DNA of 64,000 nucleotides, from NCBI RefSeq assembly GCF_022170785.1, contig NZ_CP081870.1:2778001-2842000 (forward strand). Reading direction: 5' to 3'. Origin of the DNA: Rossellomorea marisflavi (GTDB taxonomy: Bacteria > Bacillota > Bacilli > Bacillales > Bacillaceae_B). The position numbers were made by a program, and so were the translations under genes. Below the pieces are notes generated by a model that saw only the letters and a list, made by a program, of their open reading frames with translations, was not told where the DNA came from and did no database searches. Shown here piece after piece: positions 28,184 through 40,050 of this stretch. Position 1 is the stretch's first letter. Each line of letters opens with the position of its first letter.

Positions 28184-28855
28184 TCAGTAGTCCGATTCTG
28201 CTGCCAGTCCCTGCATGATTTTCACGCCGGAGCTCGCACCAAGTCTTGTAGCTCCTGCTTCGATCATGTTTTGGGCATCTTCAAGGGAGCGTACTCCACC
28301 AGATGCTTTAACGCCGATATCAGGTCCGACCGTTTCCCTCATGAGGGTGATGTCGGCTACCGTTGCCCCACCAGTGGAGAATCCAGTAGACGTCTTCACA
28401 TAATCGGCACCTGCCTCAACAGCAAGCTTGCATGCTTTAACCTTTTCTTCGTCGGTCAGAAGGCATGTCTCGATGATGACCTTTGACAGGGCTTTTCCTT
28501 TAGAAGCTGCCACGACCGCTTCCATATCCCGTTTCACCAATGCATCATCCCCGCTCTTGAGCGCGCCGATGTTGATGACCATATCCACTTCCGTCGCTCC
28601 ATTGGCGATGGCATCCTTCGTTTCAAATGCCTTCACTTCTGGGGTGGAAGCTCCAAGCGGGAATCCGATCACTGTGCAGACCTTCACTTGAGTGCCTTCA
28701 AGCAGTTCGTGTGCATATGACACCCAGGTAGGATTCACACATACTGATGCAAATGTATATTCTTTTGCCTCTTGACAGAGGATTTCGACTTGTTCTTTTG
28801 TTGATTCCGGTTTCAGTAATGTATGGTCGATCATATTAGCAATTTGTTGAGCCAT
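28184..28855 (-). CDS. deoC: deoxyribose-phosphate aldolase
   Basis: Class I aldolase cleaving 2-deoxyribose-5-phosphate to glyceraldehyde-3-phosphate and acetaldehyde in nucleoside catabolism. The 223-residue TIM barrel has Schiff-base Lys154 in [10 protein letters not shown], Asp91 in EVDMVINIG and Lys183 in [11 protein letters not shown] at 28855 follows AAAGGAGAG. In B. subtilis deoC is elsewhere in a dra-nupC-pdp operon; here it stands alone between yqeW and an alpha-glucosidase. Confidence 0.96.
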   Translation of the reverse strand: MAQQIANMIDHTLLKPESTKEQVEILCQEAKEYTFASVCVNPTWVSYAHELLEGTQVKVCTVIGFPLGASTPEVKAFETKDAIANGATEVDMVINIGALKSGDDALVKRDMEAVVAASKGKALSKVIIETCLLTDEEKVKACKLAVEAGADYVKTSTGFSTGGATVADITLMRETVGPDIGVKASGGVRSLEDAQNMIEAGATRLGASSGVKIMQGLAAESDY

Positions 28856-28995
28856 TCCAATCTCTCCTTTAAGCAGTTGTCCGTACCTCCATCATCATAC
28901 CAAAATCCTCTGAAAAAGACGAGTATTTCTTGTTGGAAGATCACGCACCATTCCACCTATCATAACGATGAGACCGTTTTCTCCGACATTGCATT

Positions 28996-30657
28996 CTAGA
29001 TCTTGTATACCCTTGCTTCATATGGTTTGAGCGTGATCGTGCTCGATTCTTCATGCGCTTCCACTTCATGATTGGCCAAGAGCAGCTGGGAGGACATCAC
29101 TTGGATGTCTCCAAGATCCACTTCCGCACCTTCCGTCGATAAATTCGTGAGCACTACGACACGAGTGTCTTCAACGCTTCGGGTATACGCATAGATCTGC
29201 GGATGATCCTCAAGAAGCAGCTCGTAGACACCATATGTGAACACCGGCTCTGATTTCTTAAGTGCGATCATTTTCTTATAGAATGAAAGGATTGATTCTG
29301 GATCCTTTTCCTGTGCGGATACATTGATCTCCTTGTAGTTTGGATTGACCTTCATCCACGGCTCCGCCGAGGAGAAGCCTGCTTGTTCAGCAGCAGACCA
29401 CTGCATCGGAGTACGGCTATTATCACGTGATGAAGCCCAGATGATCTCCATGATGGCGTCATGCTCCAATCCTTCCTCACGCTTGGCGCGGTACAGATTC
29501 TTCACAGCCACATCATCATAGTCCTCGAGGTTAGGGAACTGGACGTTGGTCATGCCGATTTCCTGTCCCTGATAGATGAACGGGGTCCCCTGCATGAGGA
29601 AGTACATCGCTCCCATGGCAGTAGCGCTCTCCCTCCATAGATCGGTGTCATTCCCCCATGTCGATACCACCCGCGACTTATCATGGTTTTCGATGAACAG
29701 GGCATTCCAGCCGTCGCCCTCGAGTCCTTTCTGCCAACGGCTGAGGACCTTTTTCAATTCCACGATATCGAGATCGGCATCAGACTCGGCATCCCACAGT
29801 CCAAGATGTTCGAACTGGAAGATCATGTCCATCTTTCCTTCCTTCTCCCCGACCCAAAGACCTGCCTCATCTGCGCTTACGCCATTGGCTTCGCCTACCG
29901 TCAACACATCATAGTTCGCATAGGTCTTTTCTTTGAATTCCTTGAGGAAGGTGTGGATCCCCTCCTGATTCATATGCATATCGAATGAGGAAACATATTT
30001 CTTCCCATCAGGATTCGGCATATCCGGAAAACCTGGTCGCTTTTTGATATGGCTGATGGCATCGATTCGGAATCCGTCGATTCCTTTATCAAGCCACCAG
30101 TTCACCGTATCATACAGCGCTTCGCGGACATCCGGATTCTCCCAGTTCAAGTCTGGTTGCTTTGTCGAGAACACGTGAAGATAGTATTGCCCTGATTCTT
30201 CATCAAATTCCCATGCCGAACCATTGAAGATACTTTCCCAGTTGTTCGGTTCCTCCCCATCCTTAGCGTCCCTCCAGATATACCAGTCCCTTTTCGGGCT
30301 ATCGACAGCGCTCCTGGATTCAATGAACCATGGGTGTTCATCGCTCGTGTGATTCAACACGAGGTCCATGATCAGCTTCATATCCCGCTTATGCACCTCG
30401 GATAGGAGCTGATCGAAGTCCTCCATCGTGCCGAAATCCTTCATGATGTCCTGATAGTCTGATATATCATACCCATTATCATCATTCGGAGATTCATATA
30501 CCGGGCAGATCCATATTACATCGATACCAAGGTCCTTGATATAGTCGAGCCGTTGGATGACACCTTGAATATCACCGATTCCGTCACCGTTGGAATCTTG
30601 AAAACTCCGGGGGTAAATCTGATATCCCACTGCTTCCTTACGCCATGATCGTTCCAT
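28996..30657 (-). CDS. alpha-glucosidase, glycoside hydrolase family 13
   Basis: Cytoplasmic exo-acting enzyme releasing glucose from malto-oligosaccharides. The 553-residue protein has the four GH13 regions, with nucleophile Asp199 (DGFRIDAISHI), acid/base Glu256 (TVGEANG) and Asp326 (FIENHD). The residue after the nucleophile is Ala200; in this subfamily Val there goes with alpha-1,6 activity and Ala or Thr with alpha-1,4 activity, so an alpha-1,4-glucosidase is more likely than an oligo-1,6-glucosidase. It stands alone behind two LacI/CcpA-type sites, and no transporter or regulator gene is nearby. ATG at 30657 with AAGGTGTG upstream. Confidence 0.92.
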   Translation of the reverse strand: MERSWRKEAVGYQIYPRSFQDSNGDGIGDIQGVIQRLDYIKDLGIDVIWICPVYESPNDDNGYDISDYQDIMKDFGTMEDFDQLLSEVHKRDMKLIMDLVLNHTSDEHPWFIESRSAVDSPKRDWYIWRDAKDGEEPNNWESIFNGSAWEFDEESGQYYLHVFSTKQPDLNWENPDVREALYDTVNWWLDKGIDGFRIDAISHIKKRPGFPDMPNPDGKKYVSSFDMHMNQEGIHTFLKEFKEKTYANYDVLTVGEANGVSADEAGLWVGEKEGKMDMIFQFEHLGLWDAESDADLDIVELKKVLSRWQKGLEGDGWNALFIENHDKSRVVSTWGNDTDLWRESATAMGAMYFLMQGTPFIYQGQEIGMTNVQFPNLEDYDDVAVKNLYRAKREEGLEHDAIMEIIWASSRDNSRTPMQWSAAEQAGFSSAEPWMKVNPNYKEINVSAQEKDPESILSFYKKMIALKKSEPVFTYGVYELLLEDHPQIYAYTRSVEDTRVVVLTNLSTEGAEVDLGDIQVMSSQLLLANHEVEAHEESSTITLKPYEARVYKI

Positions 30658-30685
30658 CTCATCACACCTTATCTATGTTTTTTAG

Positions 30686-30700
30686 ATTAAACGCTTTCAT
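30686..30700. promoter_or_regulatory. cre-like site upstream of the alpha-glucosidase
   Basis: The minus strand ATGAAAGCGTTTAAT matches the CcpA consensus WTGNAARCGNWWWCA at 13 of 15 positions (last two differ). It lies 29-43 bases before the start codon. Confidence 0.6.
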
Positions 30701-30706
30701 CTAATA

Positions 30707-30720
30707 TGCAATCGTTTGCA
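30707..30720. promoter_or_regulatory. LacI-family operator-like palindrome
   Basis: TGCAATCGTTTGCA is a near-palindrome around CG, the form used by MalR/LacI-type sugar repressors. Together with the adjacent cre it suggests maltose-type induction plus catabolite repression. Confidence 0.5.
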
Positions 30721-30849
30721 CAATCAAAGAAAAAAAGTACTGGAAGAGATTATTCCAGCTACGTTTAGTTTACCTTCTTCCACGGACCATATCAATATCT
30801 AATTTATAAATATGCTTATACCTACTGAAATCCCCATACCTCACCCATG

Positions 30850-30879
30850 AAAAAAGGCCGCCTAATGGCAGCCTTTTTA
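30850..30879 (-). terminator. terminator at the end of the heat-shock operon
   Basis: AAAGGC-GCC and GGC-GCCTTT form a hairpin with a TAAT loop, followed on the minus strand by TTTTTTC. It is adjacent to the mtaB stop. Confidence 0.85.
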
Positions 30880-32208
30880 TCAGATAGCAGCTTTTTGATC
30901 CTCGAGGACCCTCACGAATTCACCTTGGTTGGTCGGATAACCGGCCTTGGTGATTTTCACCTTCACGAGTTTCCCGATCATCTCTTCGCTAGCAGGGAAG
31001 ATGACTTTGAGGTAGTTATCCGTATATCCGACATACAGATCCCCGTCCACCTGTTCTTCAGGAATCACTTCCAGCACTTCGTTTTCAAAACGGGAAGCAT
31101 ACTCCTTCGCCAGCTGATCAGATAGATTGATGAGGCGATGAACGCGTTCATTCTTTACCTCTTCATCAATTTGATCATCCATTCTGGCAGCGGGTGTACC
31201 GGTCCGCTGAGAGTAAGGGAACACATGAAGCTCTGAGAATTTTTGATCTTTGATGAAATTGTACGTTTCCATGAACTCTTCTTCCGTTTCACCCGGGAAT
31301 CCGACGATCACGTCTGAAGTCACGGCCAAGCCCGGCAGAGCTTTCTTGAGCTTTTCAAGCCTTTCAGCGAAGAATTCCATCGTATATTTCCTGCGCATCC
31401 GCTTCAGGACGGTATTGGAACCGGATTGAAGCGGAATATGGAGATGCCTCACGACCATATTGGATCGGTCGATCACATCGATGACTTCATCCGTAAGCTG
31501 ACTCGCTTCGATGGATGAGATCCTGATCCGCTTCAGCCCCTTCACCTTCTTCTCGAGGTCGGTGAGAAGCATGGCAAGATTATAGTCTTTCATGTCTTCT
31601 CCGTATCCTCCAGTATGGATCCCGGTCAAGACGATTTCTTTGTATCCTGCGTCAACCAGCTGCTGCGCCTGGTGGATGACTTCCTCTGGGTCACGGGAGC
31701 GCATGAGTCCGCGGGCCCATGGAATGATGCAGAATGTGCAGAAGTTGTTGCAGCCCTCCTGGATCTTGAGCGAAGCCCTGGTACGGTCCGTGAATGCCGG
31801 TACATCGAGCTCCTCGTATACACGGTTTTTCATGATATTCGTCACGCCGTTGATCGGCTGGCGTTCTTTTTTATACTCGTCAATGTATGTGAGCATCTTC
31901 CTGCGGTCCTGAGTACCGACTACAATATCCACTCCAGGGATGGCCATGATTTCTGCAGGGGACGTCTGTGCATAGCATCCAGTCACGCAGATGACCGCAT
32001 CGGGATTCTTACGGATCGCCCTCCTGATCACCTGACGGCTCTTTTTATCCCCCGTATTCGTAACCGTACACGTATTGATCACGTACACGTCTGAAATGGA
32101 GTCATACTCCACCCTGTCGTATCCTTCTTCTTTGAACAGCTGCCAGATCGCTTCTGTTTCATAATGATTCACTTTGCATCCTAACGTATGGAACGCTACT
32201 GATGGCAT
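30880..32208 (-). CDS. mtaB: tRNA t6A37 methylthiotransferase MtaB
   Basis: Radical-SAM enzyme converting t6A to ms2t6A at position 37 of ANN-decoding tRNAs. The 442-residue protein has an N-terminal MTTase domain with cluster ligands Cys11, Cys47 and Cys78, the radical-SAM CxxxCxxC at Cys153, Cys157 and Cys160 (GCNNFCTFC), and a C-terminal TRAM domain. The start at 32208 (MPSVAFHTLGC) with GAGGTG upstream is preferred over GTG at 32217. It is the last gene of the hrcA operon, five bases after rsmE. Confidence 0.96.
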   Translation of the reverse strand: MPSVAFHTLGCKVNHYETEAIWQLFKEEGYDRVEYDSISDVYVINTCTVTNTGDKKSRQVIRRAIRKNPDAVICVTGCYAQTSPAEIMAIPGVDIVVGTQDRRKMLTYIDEYKKERQPINGVTNIMKNRVYEELDVPAFTDRTRASLKIQEGCNNFCTFCIIPWARGLMRSRDPEEVIHQAQQLVDAGYKEIVLTGIHTGGYGEDMKDYNLAMLLTDLEKKVKGLKRIRISSIEASQLTDEVIDVIDRSNMVVRHLHIPLQSGSNTVLKRMRRKYTMEFFAERLEKLKKALPGLAVTSDVIVGFPGETEEEFMETYNFIKDQKFSELHVFPYSQRTGTPAARMDDQIDEEVKNERVHRLINLSDQLAKEYASRFENEVLEVIPEEQVDGDLYVGYTDNYLKVIFPASEEMIGKLVKVKITKAGYPTNQGEFVRVLEDQKAAI

Positions 32209-32213
32209 TGCCT

Positions 32214-32966
32214 TCACCTCATTAATTCTAATTGATAGCTGATAGCGGACAGAGCATAAAGAGGGGCGGTTTCAGTCCGTAGGATCCTCGGTCCGAGGCC
32301 GCATGGGATGAACCCGTTCTCTTTGCATAATTCCACTTCACTATCGGTCAAACCGCCTTCCGGTCCGAATAGGATCAGGACCCTTTGTGAAGGCTTCACC
32401 TTCGAGAGTACGTTTGAAAGATTGCTTTTTTCTCCCGCTCTTGATTCTTCTTCATATGCCACTAGCTTGTAATCATACCCCTCGGCTTCCACAAGCAATT
32501 CTTTTAGCGTAAGCGGGGAAGAGAGGTCGGGAATCAGTGTCCGGTGCGACTGCTCGGCCGCTTCCTTGACAATCTTCTCCCAGCGCTCGACTTTCTTCTT
32601 CCCCTTCTTTTCATCCCATTTCACAATGGAGCGTTCTGCTTTAAAAGGGATAAATCCCGAGGCGCCAAGCTCGGTTCCCTTTTGAAGGATCCATTCCAAC
32701 TTATCCCCTTTCGGCAAACCGCTCGCAATGGTGACTGAAATTGGCAATTCCTTCTTGTCCGACTCCCATTCTACTATCGATACATCGACAGCGTCACTGG
32801 AAATCCTTTCAATTTTACCGATGGCAGAGGATTGGTCAGGAAAAACAACGAAAATCTCGTTGCCTTCCTGCATCCTCATCACACGTACGATATGATGATG
32901 ATCCTCTCCTGAAATGGAGATCCATTCCCCATCCTGATAGGATTGCTCTACAAAATAGCGCTGCAT
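32214..32966 (-). CDS. rsmE: 16S rRNA (uracil(1498)-N(3))-methyltransferase
   Basis: SPOUT-class methyltransferase acting on 16S rRNA in the 30S subunit. The 250-residue protein has an N-terminal PUA-like domain (QRYFVEQSYQDG, DHHHIVRVMRM) and the C-terminal trefoil knot with LILFGPEGGLTDSEVE and LGPRILRTETAPLYAL. It begins two bases after the prmA stop within the dnaK operon, as in B. subtilis (yqeU). Confidence 0.96.
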   Translation of the reverse strand: MQRYFVEQSYQDGEWISISGEDHHHIVRVMRMQEGNEIFVVFPDQSSAIGKIERISSDAVDVSIVEWESDKKELPISVTIASGLPKGDKLEWILQKGTELGASGFIPFKAERSIVKWDEKKGKKKVERWEKIVKEAAEQSHRTLIPDLSSPLTLKELLVEAEGYDYKLVAYEEESRAGEKSNLSNVLSKVKPSQRVLILFGPEGGLTDSEVELCKENGFIPCGLGPRILRTETAPLYALSAISYQLELMR

Positions 32967-32967
32967 A

Positions 32968-33912
32968 TCAATTCACCGGCTTCTTCGCAATGATGGCCAC
33001 CCAATCTTCCATCACCATGACTTCTTCCACTTGGAATCCAGCCTCTTCAAGGGCGTCACGTACCTGCTGTTTCTTCGGCTGGATGATTCCTGACGTAATG
33101 AACGTTCCGCCAGGCTTCGTGAGGCGATAGGCATCCTCTGTGAATCGAAGGATGATTTCAGCCAGGATATTGGCTACAATCACATCCGCTTCTTCTGTGA
33201 TGCCTTCAAGCAGGTTGTTCTCATCTACGGTCACGATGTTCTGAACCTTATTGAGCTTGACATTCAAGCGTGCCGAGCGCACGGCTACCTCATCCAGATC
33301 ATAAGCGTTCACACGTTGTGCCTTCATGAGGGCTGAAGCAATGGATAACACACCGGATCCCGTTCCGACGTCGAGTACGTAGTCGTTTTCCTTCACTGTC
33401 CGCTCAAGGGCCTGGATACACATGACCGTGGTGGGATGCGTTCCCGTACCGAATGCCATGCCCGGGTCGAGCTCGATGATGAGTTCGTCACTGTTGACCG
33501 GGGTATACTCTTCCCACGTCGGCACGATCGTCACCTTATCAGAAATCTTCACCGGATGATAATATTTCTTCCATGCTGTGGCCCACTCTTCCTCGTTTAC
33601 TTCGGAAATCTCCACTTTGTTCTCACCGATATCGATGTCATATGTGACGAGATTGGTGATGCCCTGCTTGATTTCCTCAACGGTTTCACCAAGGAAGCTG
33701 TTGACCGGCAGATAGGCTTTGACCAATACACCTTCATTCGGATAATCCTCAGGGTCGAGTTGGTAGATCTCCCCGAATACGTCTTCCCGTTCTTTGATCA
33801 GCTCCATCGGATCTTCAATCACGACACCGCTGGCGCCTGATTCATGAAGGATATTGGAAACTGGTTCGATTGCTTCGTTCGTTGTAAGGATACTGATTTC
33901 TGACCATTTCAT
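32968..33912 (-). CDS. prmA: ribosomal protein L11 methyltransferase
   Basis: SAM-dependent enzyme trimethylating ribosomal protein L11. The 314-residue protein has an N-terminal L11-recognition domain and a C-terminal Rossmann domain with motif [15 protein letters not shown] and the VANILAEII motif. It lies 25 bases after dnaJ in the heat-shock operon (yqeT in B. subtilis). Confidence 0.96.
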   Translation of the reverse strand: MKWSEISILTTNEAIEPVSNILHESGASGVVIEDPMELIKEREDVFGEIYQLDPEDYPNEGVLVKAYLPVNSFLGETVEEIKQGITNLVTYDIDIGENKVEISEVNEEEWATAWKKYYHPVKISDKVTIVPTWEEYTPVNSDELIIELDPGMAFGTGTHPTTVMCIQALERTVKENDYVLDVGTGSGVLSIASALMKAQRVNAYDLDEVAVRSARLNVKLNKVQNIVTVDENNLLEGITEEADVIVANILAEIILRFTEDAYRLTKPGGTFITSGIIQPKKQQVRDALEEAGFQVEEVMVMEDWVAIIAKKPVN

Positions 33913-33937
33913 GTTTCTCTACCAACTCCGTTCTGAG

Positions 33938-35074
33938 TTATTCACCTTTGAAGGCTTTTTTCACTTTATCAAAGAAACTTTCATGCTGTTCATCCGGTAC
34001 CTGCCCGCTGATATCGGCAAATTCCCTTAACAGCTGTTTTTGTTTTTCCGTAAGCTTGGACGGAGTGACGACCTTGATCAGGACGTGCTGGTCCCCTGTG
34101 CCGTAGCCCCTTACATTCGGAACACCTTTTCCTTTTACGCGGAAACGGGTCCCCGTCTGCGTGCCTCCAGGAACTTTGAGCTTCACCTTGCCGTGCAATG
34201 TCGGCACCTCGATTTCGTCCCCGAGTGCTGCCTGTGCGAATGTAATCGGCATTTCGCAGTAAACGTCATCTCCATTACGTTCGAAGAAATCATGGTTCCG
34301 CACGTGGAACACAACATAGAGATCTCCAGCCGGTCCACCGTTGATGCCCGGTTCACCTTGACCGCTCACACGCAGCTGCTGTCCATCATCGATTCCTGCA
34401 GGGATCTTGACGGAGATTTTACGGCGTTTTTGCACTTTGCCGTCTCCTCCACATGTCCTGCACTTGTCTTTGATCTGTTTACCCGTTCCATTACAGTGGT
34501 GACAAACGCGTCGGTTGACAATCCGTCCGAATGGGGTGTTCTGCTCCACATTCAGCTGGCCGGAACCTTGACAGTGGGAACAAGTTTCCACTTTCGTCCC
34601 GGGCTTCGCCCCTGAACCATGGCAGGTATCACATTCTTCTTCCCTCGGAATCTCGATTTCCGTGTCTTTTCCGAAAACCGCTTCTTCAAAGGAAAGTGTC
34701 ATGGTGTACTGCAGATCGGCTCCTGCCCTTGGGGCGTTCGGATCGCGTCTTCTGCCACCGCCTCCGCCGCCTCCGAAGAACGTATTGAAGATATCTTCGA
34801 AGCCTCCGAAGCCGCCTCCGAAGTCTCCTGCTCCTCCGCCGCCGAATCCCTGGTTCGGATCGGTATGTCCGAATCGGTCATACTGTGCCCGTTTCTGATC
34901 ATCGCTCAGTACTTCGTACGCTTCTTTTACTTCTTTGAACTTATCTGCAGCATCCGCTTCTTTATTAATATCAGGATGATATTTTTTGGAGAGTTTGCGG
35001 TATGCTTTCTTCATTTCTTCTTTCGAGGCGCCTTTATCGACACCGAGAACTTCATAATAGTCCCGTTTACTCAT
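33938..35074 (-). CDS. dnaJ: chaperone DnaJ
   Basis: Hsp40 co-chaperone that stimulates the DnaK ATPase and delivers substrates. The 378-residue type I protein has the J domain with HPD at 33-35, a Gly/Phe-rich linker ([20 protein letters not shown]), four CxxCxGxG zinc repeats ([32 protein letters not shown]) and two C-terminal substrate-binding domains. A terminator between dnaK and dnaJ may lower its expression relative to dnaK. Confidence 0.98.
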   Translation of the reverse strand: MSKRDYYEVLGVDKGASKEEMKKAYRKLSKKYHPDINKEADAADKFKEVKEAYEVLSDDQKRAQYDRFGHTDPNQGFGGGGAGDFGGGFGGFEDIFNTFFGGGGGGGRRRDPNAPRAGADLQYTMTLSFEEAVFGKDTEIEIPREEECDTCHGSGAKPGTKVETCSHCQGSGQLNVEQNTPFGRIVNRRVCHHCNGTGKQIKDKCRTCGGDGKVQKRRKISVKIPAGIDDGQQLRVSGQGEPGINGGPAGDLYVVFHVRNHDFFERNGDDVYCEMPITFAQAALGDEIEVPTLHGKVKLKVPGGTQTGTRFRVKGKGVPNVRGYGTGDQHVLIKVVTPSKLTEKQKQLLREFADISGQVPDEQHESFFDKVKKAFKGE

Positions 35075-35165
35075 TCAAACACCACTCCCGAATCCTTTGC
35101 ATAAAGGTTATTTTAACATTGGGGGAGATCCATTATCAATAGAAACCCTCGGATCCCTCCCCATA

Positions 35166-35212
35166 GAAAAAGCCAAAGCCAAGAACCGTCCTGACTTTGA
35201 CTTTTTTCAATG
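35166..35212 (-). terminator. hairpin between dnaK and dnaJ
   Basis: The minus strand carries AAGTCAAAG and CTTTGGCTT in a stem with G-T pairs, followed by TTTTTC. It probably acts as a partial terminator, allowing some read-through into dnaJ-prmA-rsmE-mtaB. Confidence 0.75.
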
Positions 35213-35218
35213 GTTAAT

Positions 35219-37069
<1,851 letters not shown>

Positions 37070-37083
37070 TCATATGTAGTGTA

Positions 37084-37656
37084 TTATTGATTCACTTTCA
37101 CCATAGATGGACGGATGACACGGTCCTTCAGCTTGTAGCCTTTTTGGAACTCTTCGACAACCACGTTGCTGCCGTATGCTTCGTCTTCAGTCTGCATGAC
37201 GGCTTGATGCATATGCGGATCAAACTCCTGTCCTACAGCATCGATCGCTTCTACGCCTTCTTTTTTGAGGGCTTCGATCAGACTTCTGTGGACCATTTCC
37301 ATCCCTTGCAGGAGGGTTTTGGTTTGATCGTTATCCGCTTCTATATTCAAAGCGCGTTCAAAGTTATCGAGGGCCGGCAATAATTCAGTGATCAATGCCT
37401 GCGAGCGATACTTTTCCTTCGCTTCATTCTCAGCATTTATACGGCGACGGAAGTTATCGAAATCCGCTCTGAGGCGAAGATAGCGATTTTCGGATTCGTC
37501 AAGCTTCGCCTGGAGCTCGGACAGTTCATCAGCTGCTTGGTCTTCCTGAGGTGCTTCTTCAGCGAATACCTCTTCCACTGTTTCTTCATTGTCCACTTTC
37601 GGCTGTTCTTCGTTCAATTCTTGATCATTCTTCGTTTCTTCAGACAATTCGTTCAC
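37084..37656 (-). CDS. grpE: nucleotide exchange factor GrpE
   Basis: Releases ADP from DnaK. The 190-residue protein has an acidic disordered N-terminus (about 1-45), a long dimerising coiled-coil helix ([21 protein letters not shown]), and a C-terminal beta domain with [10 protein letters not shown] and [17 protein letters not shown]. Second gene of the hrcA operon. Confidence 0.97.
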   Translation of the reverse strand: MNELSEETKNDQELNEEQPKVDNEETVEEVFAEEAPQEDQAADELSELQAKLDESENRYLRLRADFDNFRRRINAENEAKEKYRSQALITELLPALDNFERALNIEADNDQTKTLLQGMEMVHRSLIEALKKEGVEAIDAVGQEFDPHMHQAVMQTEDEAYGSNVVVEEFQKGYKLKDRVIRPSMVKVNQ

Positions 37657-37692
37657 CTCCTTAAAATAAATGTGACTTCTACAATATAGCCA

Positions 37693-38730
37693 CTAGCTTT
37701 TGCTTTGATACAGCTTGGTCAGCACCTTGGACATATCCGTTGAAAAGAAGTCGAGGAGGCTGATCACACGGGAATAATCCATCCGTGTCGGACCGATAAT
37801 GGCGATCGACCCCAGCTGCTCCATCCCGATCGAATAGGTCGCGGTGATAAGGCTGCAGTTTTCCATGGCGAGATTGTTATTCTCTTTCCCGATCTTGATG
37901 CTGAGCCCGGACCCTGAAGGACGGATCAGATCGTAAATGCTGTCTTCCTGATCAATCATCTCAAGGAGGAGCCTAACTTTTTGTATATCGTTGAATTCAG
38001 GCTGGTTCAGCATGTTCGTCTTCCCGCCGAAGAACAGTTTATCCGTTCCTGACAGATGGAAGTCATCGAGCATGGAATGCAGGATGCTATCATAGCTTTC
38101 GATATGCCGTTTCAGCAGGATGGCAACTTCCTTGAAGATGCGGTCGTTCAGCTCACTGAGGGGAACGCCTGTGAGGCGATCATTCAGGATATTGACGAGC
38201 TTTTCAAGGTCACTTGCATCCATGCCCGGCGGCAGGGCCACCGTTTTATTCTCCACATGACCGTTTTCAGTCACGATGATGGCGATCGCCGTTTCACGGT
38301 TAAGCGGAATGAGCTCGATTTTACGGAGTTTGTTCTCCTTCACATCAGGCCCGAGGACGATCGTAGTATAATTGGTTAAATCGGAAAGGATCTTGGCTGA
38401 TTTCTGAACCACTTTCTCCAGCTCATAAATCCTCTCGGAAAAGATCGAACGCAGTGCATTCACTTCATTCTTCTCCAGCTTTTGCGGAGATAGAAGATGA
38501 TCGACATAGTACCGGTACCCTTTCTCGGAAGGGACGCGGCCTGAAGAAGTGTGGGTCTTTTCGATGAACCCGAGTTCTTCTAGATCAGCCATCTCGTTCC
38601 GGATCGTTGCCGAGCTGAAGGAGATTTCATCCTTCTTCGACAGGCTCCGGGAGCCGACCGGCTGAGCCGACATGATAAAGTCGTCGATAATGACTTGCAG
38701 AATAAGAAGTTGTCGATCTGTTAACAACAT
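37693..38730 (-). CDS. hrcA: heat-inducible transcription repressor HrcA
   Basis: Repressor that binds CIRCE and needs GroEL for activity. The 345-residue protein has an N-terminal winged helix ([35 protein letters not shown]), a GAF-like domain and an insertion domain. It is first in the operon and represses itself through the CIRCE element just upstream of its own start. Confidence 0.97.
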   Translation of the reverse strand: MLLTDRQLLILQVIIDDFIMSAQPVGSRSLSKKDEISFSSATIRNEMADLEELGFIEKTHTSSGRVPSEKGYRYYVDHLLSPQKLEKNEVNALRSIFSERIYELEKVVQKSAKILSDLTNYTTIVLGPDVKENKLRKIELIPLNRETAIAIIVTENGHVENKTVALPPGMDASDLEKLVNILNDRLTGVPLSELNDRIFKEVAILLKRHIESYDSILHSMLDDFHLSGTDKLFFGGKTNMLNQPEFNDIQKVRLLLEMIDQEDSIYDLIRPSGSGLSIKIGKENNNLAMENCSLITATYSIGMEQLGSIAIIGPTRMDYSRVISLLDFFSTDMSKVLTKLYQSKS

Positions 38731-38742
38731 TCATCACCCCTG

Positions 38743-38769
38743 TTAGCACTCTTTGATACTGAGTGCTAA
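38743..38769. promoter_or_regulatory. CIRCE operator
   Basis: TTAGCACTC (38743-38751), nine bases, then GAGTGCTAA (38761-38769): a perfect CIRCE. It lies between the promoter and hrcA, in the transcribed leader. Confidence 0.98.
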
Positions 38770-38779
38770 ATCTAATAAT

Positions 38780-38808
38780 AAATTATCAAATCATGATAGG
38801 GATGTCAA
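38780..38808 (-). promoter_or_regulatory. sigma-A promoter of the hrcA-dnaK operon
   Basis: On the minus strand TTGACA (38808-38803), a 17-base spacer and TAATTT (38785-38780), just ahead of CIRCE. Confidence 0.85.
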
Positions 38809-38812
38809 TATT

Positions 38813-39940
38813 TTAGATCACACCAAGGAAAGATTGAAATACTTCATTCCCCAGGAAACGTCCCTGCTTCGTGAGGCGGATCCGATCGCCTTCAACCTCT
38901 AGGAGACCCTTACCTGTCATCTCCTCCAGTGCATCCGGGAAGATGCTTTCGACTGCCGCACCGAATTTCTCTTCGAATCTCTTCCTGCTGACGCCTGCAG
39001 TCTTCCTTAAACCGAGGAACATCTCTTCTTCCATCATTTCTCCTTTGGTCACATCATGGGATTGGATCGTCGGTACCTCACCCAGGCTCACAGGCTCCAT
39101 GTATTTCTTCAATGGACCATGGTTGGAATAGCGCACTCCGTTTATATAACCGTGTGCACCGGCTCCTAAACCAACATATTCTTCATTATCCCAATAAACG
39201 AGGTTATGAAGGCTTTCAAAGCCCTCCTTGGCAAAGTTGCTTATCTCATATTGGTGGATGCCATAGCGTTCCATCGTCTGGATGAGAACATCGTACATGG
39301 CGGCCTCCTGCTCCTGTGAAGGCAGTGACAGCTTTCCTTTTCTCATGAGGTTGTAAAACACCGTCTTCGGTTCCACGATCAAAGAGTATGCCGAGTAGTG
39401 AGGCAAACCAAGATCGAGGGCCTTCGTCAGGGTGTCCTTAAAATCTTCTTCCGTCTGCTTCGGCAGGCTGTAGATCAGGTCGATGCTAATATTCTCAAAG
39501 CCCACTTTTTCAGCTGCTTTGACGGAAGTGTACACATCTTCACTCTTATGCGTCCGCCCGATCGACTTCAGCAGGTCATCATTGAACGACTGTACACCGA
39601 AGCTCAATCGGTTTACCCCATGGTCCTTCAGCACCTTCAGCTTCTCTTCCCCCAGATCTCCGGGGTTCGCTTCGAACGTGAACTCCCCTCCTGAGAACGG
39701 GAGATGCTCATTGATTTTTTCGCATAGGTATGCAAGCTGGCGTGCATCCAAGGATGTCGGGGTACCCCCGCCAACGAAGATCGTATCAAGCTTCCCTTCC
39801 TGCCTGCGCAGTTTCATTTCTTCTCCAAGCCGCATCAAATACTCATCGACCGGCTGGCCTTCAAGGAACACCTTATTAAAATCACAGTAGTGACAGATAT
39901 GTTCGCAGAAAGGGATGTGGATATAGGCTGATTTTGCCAT
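38813..39940 (-). CDS. hemW: radical SAM heme chaperone HemW
   Basis: HemN-like radical-SAM protein that inserts heme into respiratory proteins. The 375-residue protein has the CxxxCxxC cluster site at Cys12, Cys16 and Cys19 (PFCEHICHYC) and the HemW-type C-terminal domain. It lacks the extra cysteine region of true coproporphyrinogen oxidases. ATG at 39940 with GGAGAG upstream. In B. subtilis it also sits between lepA and hrcA. Confidence 0.95.
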   Translation of the reverse strand: MAKSAYIHIPFCEHICHYCDFNKVFLEGQPVDEYLMRLGEEMKLRRQEGKLDTIFVGGGTPTSLDARQLAYLCEKINEHLPFSGGEFTFEANPGDLGEEKLKVLKDHGVNRLSFGVQSFNDDLLKSIGRTHKSEDVYTSVKAAEKVGFENISIDLIYSLPKQTEEDFKDTLTKALDLGLPHYSAYSLIVEPKTVFYNLMRKGKLSLPSQEQEAAMYDVLIQTMERYGIHQYEISNFAKEGFESLHNLVYWDNEEYVGLGAGAHGYINGVRYSNHGPLKKYMEPVSLGEVPTIQSHDVTKGEMMEEEMFLGLRKTAGVSRKRFEEKFGAAVESIFPDALEEMTGKGLLEVEGDRIRLTKQGRFLGNEVFQSFLGVI

Positions 39941-39966
39941 TGATATCTCTCCTATTTCAACTCATA

Positions 39967-40009
39967 GAGAAAGGGGGCAAGCGCCGATTCATCGGACACT
40001 TTCCCCCTT
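39967..40009 (-). terminator. hairpin between lepA and hemW
   Basis: AAGGGGG (39971-39977) and CCCCCTT (40003-40009) flank an inner CCGAT/ATCGG stem. The minus-strand T-run is short (TTTCTC), so termination may be partial. A second stem, cccca/tgggg near 40026-40044, lies beside it. Confidence 0.65.
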
Positions 40010-40050
40010 CCCCCTGTATGTGTGCGCCCCCATACGTTGGGGGTCGGTCA

